A stretch of DNA of 64,000 bases, from assembly GCF_042665545.1 (NCBI RefSeq), contig NZ_JBHTCM010000028.1:248001-312000 (forward strand), read 5' to 3'. The notes under the pieces were generated by a model. The model was not told the origin of the DNA. It made no database searches and saw only the letters and a list, made by a program, of their open reading frames with translations. This DNA comes from Rhodocista pekingensis. GTDB lineage: Bacteria; Pseudomonadota; Alphaproteobacteria; Azospirillales; Azospirillaceae. The translations under genes were made by a program, and so were the position numbers. Positions within the stretch are counted from its first letter, which is position 1, and each line of letters begins with the position of its first letter. Below, in pieces: positions 43,356 to 52,056 of the stretch.

Positions 43356-43826
43356 GTCGGTCTCGCTCGATCGGCTGCTGGCGGGGCTGCCGCCTGGAAA
43401 GGGGGCGTGCCGACCGGCGCGCCCGCGCCGCTGCGATCTACGGACATCACATGTCGGTTTCGGGTCACATTGATTGCATATGGATGATTCTTTCTTTCAC
43501 TTCAGGCCATGGACAGGATTGCGCCAGAAAACCGCAAGGACACGAAGGGAAACCATAAGTCACGCCCTACGATCCTGGACAGCCGCCGGACGAACCTGCC
43601 GCACCGTGCCGACGCCCCGGTTGTCAGGCCCCTGCCCTGCGGCCCCACGCCGTGCCCCGGAACAGCGCTGCGGACCGCCTACCTCCTATGCATACATGGA
43701 CAACCCCATATTGCGTAGGTCAGCCTTACAGAAATCCACCCTCTTAAGGAGGGAGTTGCGGCCTAATTGATCAGCGCTGAGAAGACGCCCTGTCAGCGCT
43801 CCCCCCGTGTCACATGGAAGGCAAGA
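43356..43826. other. Divergent intergenic region between TonB receptor and PAS chemoreceptor
   Basis: No gene is supported. AT-richer patches lie at 43465-43500 and 43690-43735, likely promoter areas for each side, but no clear -35/-10 pair stands out. It contains a small dyad GACAT-CAC-ATGTC (43443-43455) and a hairpin CCCTC-TTAAG-GAGGG (43739-43753). No Fur-like box is seen. Confidence 0.5.
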
Positions 43827-45311
43827 ATGCTGGATCTTTTCCGGTCGAGGACCATCGACGCCATGCAGGCCCAGCTTGCGGCCCTGGACCGGTCGCTGGC
43901 CGTCATCGAATTCACGATGGACGGCAAGGTCCTGACGGCGAATGCGAACTTCCTGAAACTGATGGGCTATTCCCTGGCCGAGATCCAGGGCCGGGAGCAC
44001 ACGCTGTTCGTCGATCCGCGGGAGCGGAGCAGTGCTGCCTACCGGGACTTCTGGGCGAAGCTGGGACGCGGCGAATACCATTCCGGTGAATTCAAGCGGA
44101 TCGCCAAGGGCGGCCGCGAGGTCTGGATCGAAGGCACCTACAACCCGGTCCTGGGCCCGGACGGCAGGCCGGCGAAGGTGGTGAAGTACGCCGCGGACAT
44201 CACGGCGCAGAAGATGGAGTACGCCAACCTTCTGGGACAGGTGAACGCCATCACCCGTTCGCAGGCGGTGATCGAGTTCGGCCTCGACGGCACGGTGCTG
44301 ACGGCCAACGAGAACTTCCTGAAGCTGATGGGCTATACCCTGGCCGAGATCGTCGGCCGGCCGCATGCGCAGTTCGTGGACGCGGCGGCGCGCGACAGCG
44401 AGGACTACCGGACCTTCTGGCAGACGCTGCGCAGCGGCCGCTTCCTGAACGGCCAGTACAAGCGGATCGGAAAGGGCGGCCGAGAAGTCTGGATCGAGGG
44501 TTCCTACAACCCGGTGCTCGACCTCAACGGCAAGCCCTGCAAGATCGTCAAGTTCGCCACCGACATCACGGCCCAGATGGAGCTGCTGGGCAACCTCAAG
44601 ACCCTGATCGACCGCAACTTCGGAGAGATCGACTCGGCTCTGGACGTCTCGGAGCGGCAGGCCGGCCGGGCGTCGGAGTCCGCCGGCGACACCCTGGCGA
44701 ACGTCCAGATGGTGGCGTCCAGCGCCGAGGAGCTGGCCGCCTCCATCCGCGAGATCGCTCAGAACATGCAACGGTCGCGCGACGCCACCGACCAGGCCGT
44801 GGAGCGGGCCGACGCCGCCGACCAGGCGACGCAGCGGCTGACGGATGCGGCGACGGCGATGACCGGGATCGTCGATCTGATCCGGACCATCGCCGGGCAG
44901 ATCAACCTGCTGGCGCTGAACGCCACCATCGAGGCCGCCCGCGCCGGAGAGGCCGGGCGCGGCTTCGCCGTGGTGGCGACGGAGGTGAAGAACCTGGCGA
45001 ACCAGGCGGCCCAGGCGACCAGCCAGATCACCCGCGAGATCGAGGGCGTGCAGTCCGTCTCGGGCGAGGTGGTCGGCACCCTGCGCGAAATCCGCGAGGC
45101 CATCGGCATGGTGCGGGAGCATGTGGCCGGAACCGCCAGCGCCATCGAGGAACAGAGCGCGGTCACCCGTGACATGTCGCAGACCATGCAGACGACGGCG
45201 CAGGATGTGGGCACCGCCACGCGCAGCCTGGGCGAGATCGCCGCGGCTCTGCGGCAGGTCGGTCAGGCCATCAGCCGGACCAAGGAGGCCGCCCAGGTCC
45301 TGGCGCGCTGA
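43827..45311 (+). CDS. Soluble chemoreceptor with two PAS domains
   Basis: A 494-residue cytoplasmic MCP with no membrane helix. Two PAS domains of near-identical design (about 20-135 and 143-258) share motifs ANxNFLKLMGY, KGGREVWIEG and YNPVL, and show recent duplication. The signalling hairpin follows, with its tip around 375-400 (NLLALNATIEAARAGEAGRG). It should sense an internal cue such as redox state through haem or flavin; the cofactor is not readable. GGAAGG five bases before the ATG at 43827 sets the start, 20 codons downstream of a longer frame. Confidence 0.92.
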   Translation: MLDLFRSRTIDAMQAQLAALDRSLAVIEFTMDGKVLTANANFLKLMGYSLAEIQGREHTLFVDPRERSSAAYRDFWAKLGRGEYHSGEFKRIAKGGREVWIEGTYNPVLGPDGRPAKVVKYAADITAQKMEYANLLGQVNAITRSQAVIEFGLDGTVLTANENFLKLMGYTLAEIVGRPHAQFVDAAARDSEDYRTFWQTLRSGRFLNGQYKRIGKGGREVWIEGSYNPVLDLNGKPCKIVKFATDITAQMELLGNLKTLIDRNFGEIDSALDVSERQAGRASESAGDTLANVQMVASSAEELAASIREIAQNMQRSRDATDQAVERADAADQATQRLTDAATAMTGIVDLIRTIAGQINLLALNATIEAARAGEAGRGFAVVATEVKNLANQAAQATSQITREIEGVQSVSGEVVGTLREIREAIGMVREHVAGTASAIEEQSAVTRDMSQTMQTTAQDVGTATRSLGEIAAALRQVGQAISRTKEAAQVLAR

Positions 45312-45320
45312 TCCGAGCGG

Positions 45321-45348
45321 CGGGAAGCGGCGCATCGCCGCCTTCCCG
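45321..45348 (+). terminator. Terminator hairpin after the PAS chemoreceptor
   Basis: CGGGAAGCGGCG pairs with CGCCGC-C-TTCCCG (12 base pairs, one bulge, loop CAT), starting 10 bases after the stop. Confidence 0.6.
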
Positions 45349-45606
45349 CGGCGGGCCGGACGGGAAAGCGTCCAGGCATATTGTACAGATTAATTACGTT
45401 ATATATGGGAAACAACCTGCGACTTGTGATATTTTAATTGACATGACGGCCGTCCGCGGTGAAATCTTGGGCTGACCCTGGAGCCGGAACACCGGACATC
45501 CCCGGGTCCGCGGGAATTTGACGGAGCAGCTTGCGCCGCGACACCAAACGCTAAAGCGCCACGAAGGCCCTTCGTGGTTCTCCGGACCTGACGTAAGGGT
45601 ATCGCC
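45349..45606. other. AT-richer leader region with palindrome
   Basis: No gene is seen. The part at 45375-45470 is clearly richer in A and T than its surroundings and includes TTGACA at 45438-45443 (no good -10 at 17 bases). Two dyads follow: CGCT-AA-AGCG (45549-45558) and a perfect 19-base palindrome CCACGAAGG-C-CCTTCGTGG (45559-45577). They precede the Cys-rich mini-ORF at 45607. Confidence 0.5.
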
Positions 45607-45705
45607 ATGACTGCCGCTCCCGCCCCTGCCCCGCTCGTCTCCCGCCGGCCCTCCCCCAGGGCGACCGGCCGGTCCTGTTGCTGTAGCGGCTGCCGGCACG
45701 GCTGA
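45607..45705 (+). CDS. Possible 32-residue Cys-rich leader peptide
   Basis: A short ORF ending CCCSGCRHG, with three consecutive Cys codons then a fourth. AAGGG eight bases before the ATG gives it a ribosome site. It follows two hairpins and precedes a small gene at 45834. Short leaders with Cys runs are known as cysteine-responsive attenuators and as metal-responsive peptides in other bacteria; either reading is inference here, since the downstream gene has no known link to sulfur or metals. Chance occurrence is possible. Confidence 0.4.
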   Translation: MTAAPAPAPLVSRRPSPRATGRSCCCSGCRHG

Positions 45706-45833
45706 CCCGCACAGGGCCGGGCCGTTCCGGAGCGTCCGTCCCGCGCCCTCCGGCGCCGGACCGACGCCGCATCCCGACATCACCAGCACAGATGCGCCCG
45801 GCCCGCAGGCATGCGGACCGGCAGGGGGATCAC

Positions 45834-46256
45834 ATGGCAGACGCCGTCGTCATCCAGTTCGACCACATCACGGTCGGCATCGCCGTTGCCGAGGGCGACG
45901 GCTTCCGCTTCTTCGCTTCGGACGTGCGCTATTACGGTCTGGAGAACCGCTTCTTCCCGGACACCCAGGCCATCAGCCGGGCCTGCCGCGCGATCCGGTC
46001 ACCGGCGGCGGCACGGTCCGCGGCGCCCCCGGCCGACCGCCCGGTCCGGTCCACGCCATCCCAGGGAAGGGCCCGGCAACCGGCGCCCGGTTCCGAAGAA
46101 GGGGCCCGGCCATCCCGCATCGACCTCCGGCAGGAGGCGGAACCCGCCGGCCCGCTGCCGTTCCGGGGGCGGTCGCCCCTGTCCCGGCGGCCAGACGGGC
46201 GCTCCGGTCAGGCGAGCAGGGCCAGCAGCGCCACGGGCGCCAGCGCCGCCCCGTAG
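45834..46256 (+). CDS. Small protein of unknown function
   Basis: A 140-residue ORF with a good ribosome site (CAGGGGG five bases before the ATG). The first 55 residues look like a genuine compact domain (FDHITVGIAVAEGDGFRFFA, then FPDTQAISRACRAI). From about residue 56 the sequence turns into Arg/Pro/Ser-rich low complexity with codon use unlike its neighbours, and its end overlaps the convergent DUF3325 gene. The real gene may be only about 60 residues with a frameshift or read-through into non-coding DNA. I do not recognise a function. Confidence 0.5.
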   Translation: MADAVVIQFDHITVGIAVAEGDGFRFFASDVRYYGLENRFFPDTQAISRACRAIRSPAAARSAAPPADRPVRSTPSQGRARQPAPGSEEGARPSRIDLRQEAEPAGPLPFRGRSPLSRRPDGRSGQASRASSATGASAAP

Positions 46257-46528
46257 AGCGCCAGCCGGGGCCGGTAGGCCAGAACCCCGGCCAGCGCCGT
46301 GGCCGCGATGGCGGCACTGCCGGACCAGAGGGTCAGGCCCGTGCCCCAGCCCCAGCCCTCCACCCCGATGGCGGCGGAGAGGACCAGCAGGGCCCATCCC
46401 GCAAGGGCGCCGGGGCGGTGCAGCCGGCGGGGCAGCGGCCGGGTCAGGAGCTGCGCCCCGTGACGGTCCATGGTCAGGGCCAGCAGCACGAAGCCGGCGA
46501 AAGCGGTCAGCAGCAGGGCGATGAACAT
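46208..46528 (-). CDS. DUF3325-type small membrane protein
   Basis: A 106-residue protein with three membrane helices and conserved MDRHGAQL after the first. It fits the DUF3325 family, which accompanies PepSY membrane proteins and DUF3649 in siderophore-use loci. It follows the PepSY gene by 9 bases on the same strand. Role: probably part of a membrane complex assisting iron release from siderophores; not established. Confidence 0.8.
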   Translation of the reverse strand: MFIALLLTAFAGFVLLALTMDRHGAQLLTRPLPRRLHRPGALAGWALLVLSAAIGVEGWGWGTGLTLWSGSAAIAATALAGVLAYRPRLALYGAALAPVALLALLA

Positions 46529-46537
46529 GCGGTCCTC

Positions 46538-48133
46538 CTACTCCGCCGCCAGCGGGGCGGGCTGGTCTTCCCGCTGTGCCGGTCCGGCGCGGCCCGCCTT
46601 CCGCGTCGGGTCGTGGCGGTGCATCGTCCAGGCGGCGACGGCGAACAGGGCCGCCAGACCCAGCATGGTCAGGTCGAACCCGGCCAGCAGCCAGCGCCCG
46701 GCGGCCAGGGTGTCGATCAGGGTGAAGGGCGTGGTCAGGGCGTTCAGCACCGGCAACAGCGCCAGGAGTGCGGCCGCGGCGGCCAACTGCTCCACCCAGG
46801 CCCGCTTCAGCGGGCGCAGCAGCGGGTGCAGGAAGGTCAGCAGCCAGACCAGGAAGAAGATGTTGATCTCCCACTCGGCACGGTCGGGCAGCCCCACCGG
46901 CAGCAGCCGGTTCGCCCAGAAATGCGCGGCGATCGCCACCGGCATGCCGGCCACGGCACCGACGTTCAGATGCGCCACCAGCCGGTGGCCGAACGGGGCC
47001 GGGGCGTCGCGTCTCTGCGCCGCCCGCTTCACCGACCACAGCACCAGCCCCGTCGCCACCATCAGGGTGCCGCCGACCCCGGCCAGAAAATAGACCCAGC
47101 GCAGCACCGGCTCGGCGAAGCGCCCGCGGTGCAGGCTGTTCAGCGAGGCGGCGACGGCGCGCGCGGCGCTGCGCTCCGGCGTCCCCACCGCTTCCAGCAG
47201 GGTCCCGCTGCGGGCATCGAACCGCATCCGCGTGGCGCCGCCGCCACCGCCTTCCAGCAGGCTGGGATTGTAGCGCGGGGCCAGTTCCAGCACGGGCTGC
47301 GACGCCGTCGGGTTGTTCACGACGAAGCGGCCGACCGGCTGGCCCCAGGCCGCCTCGGCCGCCGCCAGCATCGGCGCCAGCGGGGCGAAGCGGGAAGCGG
47401 GCTCCGCCGCCGGCGCGGGCGCGGCGGCCACCGCGGCGGGCTGACCGCCGCGCCCCTGCACCCCGGCCGCCAGATTGCCCCAGGGCATCAGCGTGCCGGC
47501 CAGCAGCACGAGCCCGGAGAAGGTGATCATGACATGGAAGGGCAGCGACAGCACCGCCGTCACATTGTGGGCATCGAGCCAGGAACGCTGGCCCTTGCCG
47601 GGACGGAAGGTGAAGAAGTCGGTGAAGATCTTCTTGTGCGTGATGACGCCGCTGACGATGGCGACGAACATCGCCATGGTGGCGATGCCGACGATCCAGC
47701 GCCCCCAGGTCCGGGGCATGGCGTACAGCTCGAAATGGAAATGGTAGAGGAACTCCCCGCCCGAGGTCTCGCGCGGGGTCAGCAGCGCCCCCGTTCCGGC
47801 ATCCATGTGGCGGCCGGACATGCGGCGGCCGCGCATCTCCCCCTGTCCGGCCTCACGCCAGAGCAGGCGCACGGACTCCATCCGGTCGGACGGCAGGATC
47901 ACGGACCAGAGGGCGGCGGTGGGGGCCAGTTCGGCGACCTTGGCCAGCGCCCGCTCGGGAGTCTCCGCATCCGGGACCGACCCGTGCAGCTCCGGCTGCA
48001 TCCACCAGGTGATCTCGTCCCGGAAGAAGGAATAGGTGCCGGTCAGGAAGACGGCATAGAGCAGCCAGCCGAGGATCAGGCCGGACCAGCCATGCAGCCA
48101 GGAATTGACCTGGCGGAAACCCGGACCCATCAC
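46538..48133 (-). CDS. PepSY-associated TM-helix protein (siderophore-iron reductase type)
   Basis: A 531-residue inner-membrane protein: helix near 12-38, a periplasmic PepSY-like domain, helices near 140 and 205, a second periplasmic domain (about 235-330) and four C-terminal helices. Histidines on helices (for example LHGWSGLILGW and LDAHNVTAVLSLPFHVM) match the PepSY_TM family, which includes FoxB/FhuF-independent ferric-siderophore reductases such as FpvG/FoxB. It sits between DUF3649 (3 bases upstream) and DUF3325 genes, in a unit headed by a TonB receptor, so reduction of imported ferric siderophore is the likely role. Confidence 0.85.
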   Translation of the reverse strand: MMGPGFRQVNSWLHGWSGLILGWLLYAVFLTGTYSFFRDEITWWMQPELHGSVPDAETPERALAKVAELAPTAALWSVILPSDRMESVRLLWREAGQGEMRGRRMSGRHMDAGTGALLTPRETSGGEFLYHFHFELYAMPRTWGRWIVGIATMAMFVAIVSGVITHKKIFTDFFTFRPGKGQRSWLDAHNVTAVLSLPFHVMITFSGLVLLAGTLMPWGNLAAGVQGRGGQPAAVAAAPAPAAEPASRFAPLAPMLAAAEAAWGQPVGRFVVNNPTASQPVLELAPRYNPSLLEGGGGGATRMRFDARSGTLLEAVGTPERSAARAVAASLNSLHRGRFAEPVLRWVYFLAGVGGTLMVATGLVLWSVKRAAQRRDAPAPFGHRLVAHLNVGAVAGMPVAIAAHFWANRLLPVGLPDRAEWEINIFFLVWLLTFLHPLLRPLKRAWVEQLAAAAALLALLPVLNALTTPFTLIDTLAAGRWLLAGFDLTMLGLAALFAVAAWTMHRHDPTRKAGRAGPAQREDQPAPLAAE

Positions 48134-48136
48134 GCC

Positions 48137-48456
48137 TCACCGCAGCAGAAGGAAAAGAGCAAGGAACAGGGCCGCCGGCAGCAGGATGCCCGCCCAGGCC
48201 CGGCGCGGGCTGGCGGCGGCGTAGGCCCAGATGATGGCGGCCGTATAGACCAGGAAGGACAGCATGGTGCCGGTCAGGGCCGCGTCCGCCTTCTCCCCCG
48301 GCAGCAGGACGGCGACACAGGCCGCCGACGCGGCAGCCAGCCCGTACCCGGCCAGAATGCCGGCCACGCTGCGCGACAGCACCTCCCGCCGCGACCGCCC
48401 CCCGAACCCGGGCTTGCGCCGGCCCGGTGCCGGCGTTGACGTCGTCGTCCGGGCCG

Positions 48457-48460
<4 letters not shown>
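48137..48460 (-). CDS. DUF3649-type small membrane protein
   Basis: A 107-residue protein with three membrane helices (about 32-52, 62-80, 87-106) after a basic N-terminus. It fits DUF3649, regularly found with PepSY and DUF3325 proteins in iron-siderophore loci. Its ATG overlaps the TGA of the esterase gene (ATGA), and GGGGGAT lies upstream. Function unknown. Confidence 0.8.
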
Positions 48461-49422
<962 letters not shown>

Positions 49423-49447
49423 GACAGGAAGCCTTCGGGGGAGACAG

Positions 49448-49483
49448 GCCGTAGCCCCCGGCCGGACGACCGGGGGCTACGGC
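49448..49483 (-). terminator. Strong hairpin between receptor and esterase
   Basis: A perfect 14-base-pair stem (GCCGTAGCCCCCGG / CCGGGGGCTACGGC) with an 8-base loop begins within 10 bases of the receptor stop. It likely reduces read-through, giving more receptor than downstream proteins. Confidence 0.65.
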
Positions 49484-49490
49484 AGTCGGA

Positions 49491-51728
49491 TCAGAACGAC
49501 GCGGTCAGGCTGAGCGTATAGGCCCGGCCCGGTTCGTTGTAGGTGTTGGCGCCGGCGCCCGACTGGGTATCCAGGCGGTACAGCCGGCGGTCGAACAGGT
49601 TGCTGATGCCGGCAGCCAGCCGGTAGCTGTCGTTGAACTCGTAGCTGGCATTGACCCCGAACAGGGTATAGGCGCCGCGCTCGTCCAGTTCCGCGCCGGT
49701 CGCGGCCCCGCCGCGGGAATTGAGCCGCCGCGGCTCCTGCTTGCCGTAATGGGTCATGGAGAGCAGCAGGGTGAGCTGGTCCGTTGCCTGCCAGTCGAGC
49801 GTGGAGTTGATGGTGTATTCCGGGATGATCGACAGCGGTTCCCCGGTGTCCTTGTTCTTGCTCTCCGTCATGTAGGTGAAGTTCGTATTGAAGGAGAGCG
49901 TCTCCAGCACCGGCACCAGGACGTTGCCCTCCCAGCCGGCAACGACGGCCTTGGGCACATTCTCCCACTTGAAGATCCGCGCCCGCGTGGACGGGATCAG
50001 CCCGACCGGCACCATGCCGGCCTGGATGCGGTCTTCGTAGTCGTTGTGGAAGTAGGTGGCGCTCGCCGCCCAGCCGTCCCTGTCGTAGACGAGCCCGATC
50101 TCCTTGTTCAGGCTGGTTTCCGCATCCAGGGCGTCGTTGCCCTGGATATAGCAGCCGCCACCCAGATTCTGATAGGCCAGCGGGCAGCCGTTGCCGCGGG
50201 TGTAGTATAGATAGTTGGGATTGGACTGGTACAGGTTCGGCGCCTTGAAGGCGCGGGCGATGCCGCCCTTGACCTGCAACCCGTCGAAGACATCGTAGGA
50301 TGCGTTCAGCGACGGGCTCCAGTTGTCCCCGAACTGCGTGTGGTGGTCGAAGCGCACGCCCGGCGTCAGCATCAGCCTGTCGGTGACGGCGATGTTCGCC
50401 TCTGCGAAGACGGCGGAGGTATCGGCATCGGCCTTGCCGCTGCGTCCCGTATTATCGATGCCCGGAATGCTGCCCTGGCTGACCGCCTGGCTCATCGAGA
50501 AGGGATCGTTCAGCTCCTCCCGGCGCCATTCGACGCCCGTCGTCAGCATCATGTCGACCGGCACCGTCAGCGGAATGTTCAGCTCGCCGCTGGCGATGTA
50601 ATTCTTCAGCTTCGAGGTGACGAAGTTGGACGTGGTGTTGATGTTGCCTTCGCCGCCACCGGCCAGCCCCTCCTGGAGGCGGGTGTTGTCGGTGTGCTCG
50701 TACTGGAACATCAGCCGCGACGTCGCCCGCTCCCAGTCACCCTTGTGGGTCAGGGAGGCGGTGGTGCGCTTCATGACGTTGGTTTCGGCCCCCTTATCCG
50801 CGAGGTCGGAGATGATGGTGGAGTCCGTTCCCCCCAGCGCGCGGTCGCCGGCATAGATGTTGCCCTGGCGCGAGTATCCGGCTTCGGCTTCCAGCACCTG
50901 CGCCGGTGTCATCTGCCAGCGCAGCAGCCCGTCGATGTCCTTGTTCTCCACGCCTTCGCGGCCGGCCGGCGGATTGGCGGCACCGGCGGCACCCGACGCA
51001 TCCCGGTTGATGTCGGGGTCGTCGCCGTCGGTCTTGTTGTAGTTGCCGTAGAGGCGGAAGGAGAGTGCTTCCATCAGCGGACCGCTGAGGGTGAAGCCGA
51101 TGCGCCGGCTGTCGCCCTCGTCGCCGCTCTCCGGCTGGTTGGTGAACAGCGTGACGGAGCCGGCCAGCGTGTCGGTGGGCGGGCGGGTGATGATGTTCAC
51201 CACGCCGCCGCTGGCGCCGGAGCCGTAGCGCGCCGCGGCGGGGCCGCGGATCACCTCGATCCGCTCCACCTGCTCGGCCGGCACCCAGTTGCTGTCGCCG
51301 CGGGTGTTGCGTTCGCCGCTGCGCCCGAACCGGACGGAGTTGCGCGATGCGACGGGCTTGCCGTCGATCAGGATCAGGGTGTTCTCCGGCCCCATGCCGC
51401 GCAGGTCGATCTGGCGGTTGTTGCCGTACTGGCCCGAGGAGCTGTTGCCGGTCAGGTTCACGCCGGGCATGCGCCGGATCACCTCGGACAGGTCGTTGGC
51501 GGGCGGGCGCCGGGCGATCTCCTCGGCGGTGATGATGGAGACGCCGGGCGCCTGCTTCAGCTCCTCCTCGGCGGTATCGACGACCGTCACGGTCGGCAGC
51601 ACGAGGGCGGTTCCGTCACTCTTCTCCGCCGTCGGCGCCGCTTCCTGGGCCGAGGCTGCATAGGGGGCGGCGGCCAGCGCCAGACCAATGGCCGTAGCGG
51701 TACGGCAGATCGTCAACCGGGCGTTCAT
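49491..51728 (-). CDS. FepA/PfeA-like catecholate siderophore TonB receptor
   Basis: A 745-residue outer-membrane receptor: signal peptide (1-27, ASAQ), plug (about 45-180) with RMPGVNLTGNSSSGQYGNNR, the FepA-type IDLRGMGPENTLILIDGKP and RNSVRFGRSGERNTRGDSNW, and a barrel ending in Phe (LTASF). These motifs are those of enterobactin/salmochelin-class receptors. GGAAGG six bases before the ATG at 51728 sets the start. It is first in a unit with an esterase, DUF3649, PepSY and DUF3325 genes and has a Fur-box-like dyad upstream. No siderophore synthesis genes are present, so it probably takes up a foreign or degraded catecholate. Confidence 0.93.
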   Translation of the reverse strand: MNARLTICRTATAIGLALAAAPYAASAQEAAPTAEKSDGTALVLPTVTVVDTAEEELKQAPGVSIITAEEIARRPPANDLSEVIRRMPGVNLTGNSSSGQYGNNRQIDLRGMGPENTLILIDGKPVASRNSVRFGRSGERNTRGDSNWVPAEQVERIEVIRGPAAARYGSGASGGVVNIITRPPTDTLAGSVTLFTNQPESGDEGDSRRIGFTLSGPLMEALSFRLYGNYNKTDGDDPDINRDASGAAGAANPPAGREGVENKDIDGLLRWQMTPAQVLEAEAGYSRQGNIYAGDRALGGTDSTIISDLADKGAETNVMKRTTASLTHKGDWERATSRLMFQYEHTDNTRLQEGLAGGGEGNINTTSNFVTSKLKNYIASGELNIPLTVPVDMMLTTGVEWRREELNDPFSMSQAVSQGSIPGIDNTGRSGKADADTSAVFAEANIAVTDRLMLTPGVRFDHHTQFGDNWSPSLNASYDVFDGLQVKGGIARAFKAPNLYQSNPNYLYYTRGNGCPLAYQNLGGGCYIQGNDALDAETSLNKEIGLVYDRDGWAASATYFHNDYEDRIQAGMVPVGLIPSTRARIFKWENVPKAVVAGWEGNVLVPVLETLSFNTNFTYMTESKNKDTGEPLSIIPEYTINSTLDWQATDQLTLLLSMTHYGKQEPRRLNSRGGAATGAELDERGAYTLFGVNASYEFNDSYRLAAGISNLFDRRLYRLDTQSGAGANTYNEPGRAYTLSLTASF

Positions 51729-51944
51729 CAGCGCCTTCCTTCGTCCTTCCAATTGCGATGTCCCACCGCACCGGCGGGGAGCGGCATGCCGAACGGTCCC
51801 GTCGTGCCGGACCGACCGATCCGGCACGGGAAAGGATATGCAAATACGACGCAGTCTCATTTCTGCGCCCGGAACGACCCTCGGGCCGACCCGGCACATT
51901 CCCCTTCCGACATACCGCCAGCACTGCCATCTATCCGAACCGGA

Positions 51945-51970
51945 TTCATAATGCGAGTCATTCTTATTAC
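51945..51970 (-). promoter_or_regulatory. Fur-box-like dyad
   Basis: On the minus strand the segment reads AATAAGAATGACTCGCATT, with AATG/CATT half-sites around a 5-base centre and AT-rich flanks, close to the Fur consensus style. Its place 220-240 bases before a catecholate receptor fits iron control. Binding is not shown. Confidence 0.6.
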
Positions 51971-51990
51971 GGCGCCGGCATGATACGACA

Positions 51991-52015
51991 CGGACGCGCA
52001 GACCCTGCGCGTCCG
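51991..52015 (-). terminator. Terminator hairpin after the hybrid histidine kinase
   Basis: A perfect 10-base-pair stem (CGGACGCGCA / TGCGCGTCCG) with a 5-base loop, about 40 bases past the kinase stop. Confidence 0.6.
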
Positions 52016-52056
52016 GCAGTGCGGCAGCCGGTCGCAGGCCGGCCCCGCGGACAGGA

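Larger units (their letters stand above)
51729..52056. other. Regulatory region upstream of the siderophore receptor
   Basis: No gene is supported. It holds a Fur-box-like dyad (51945-51970) and a terminator hairpin (51991-52015), both listed. The segment at 51835-51870 is slightly AT-richer and may contain the receptor's promoter core. Confidence 0.55.

Noticed and set aside
45375..45470. AT-richer patch as an insertion element or attachment site
   Set aside because: No terminal inverted repeats, target duplication, transposase or integrase is present; it is more simply a promoter/leader region.
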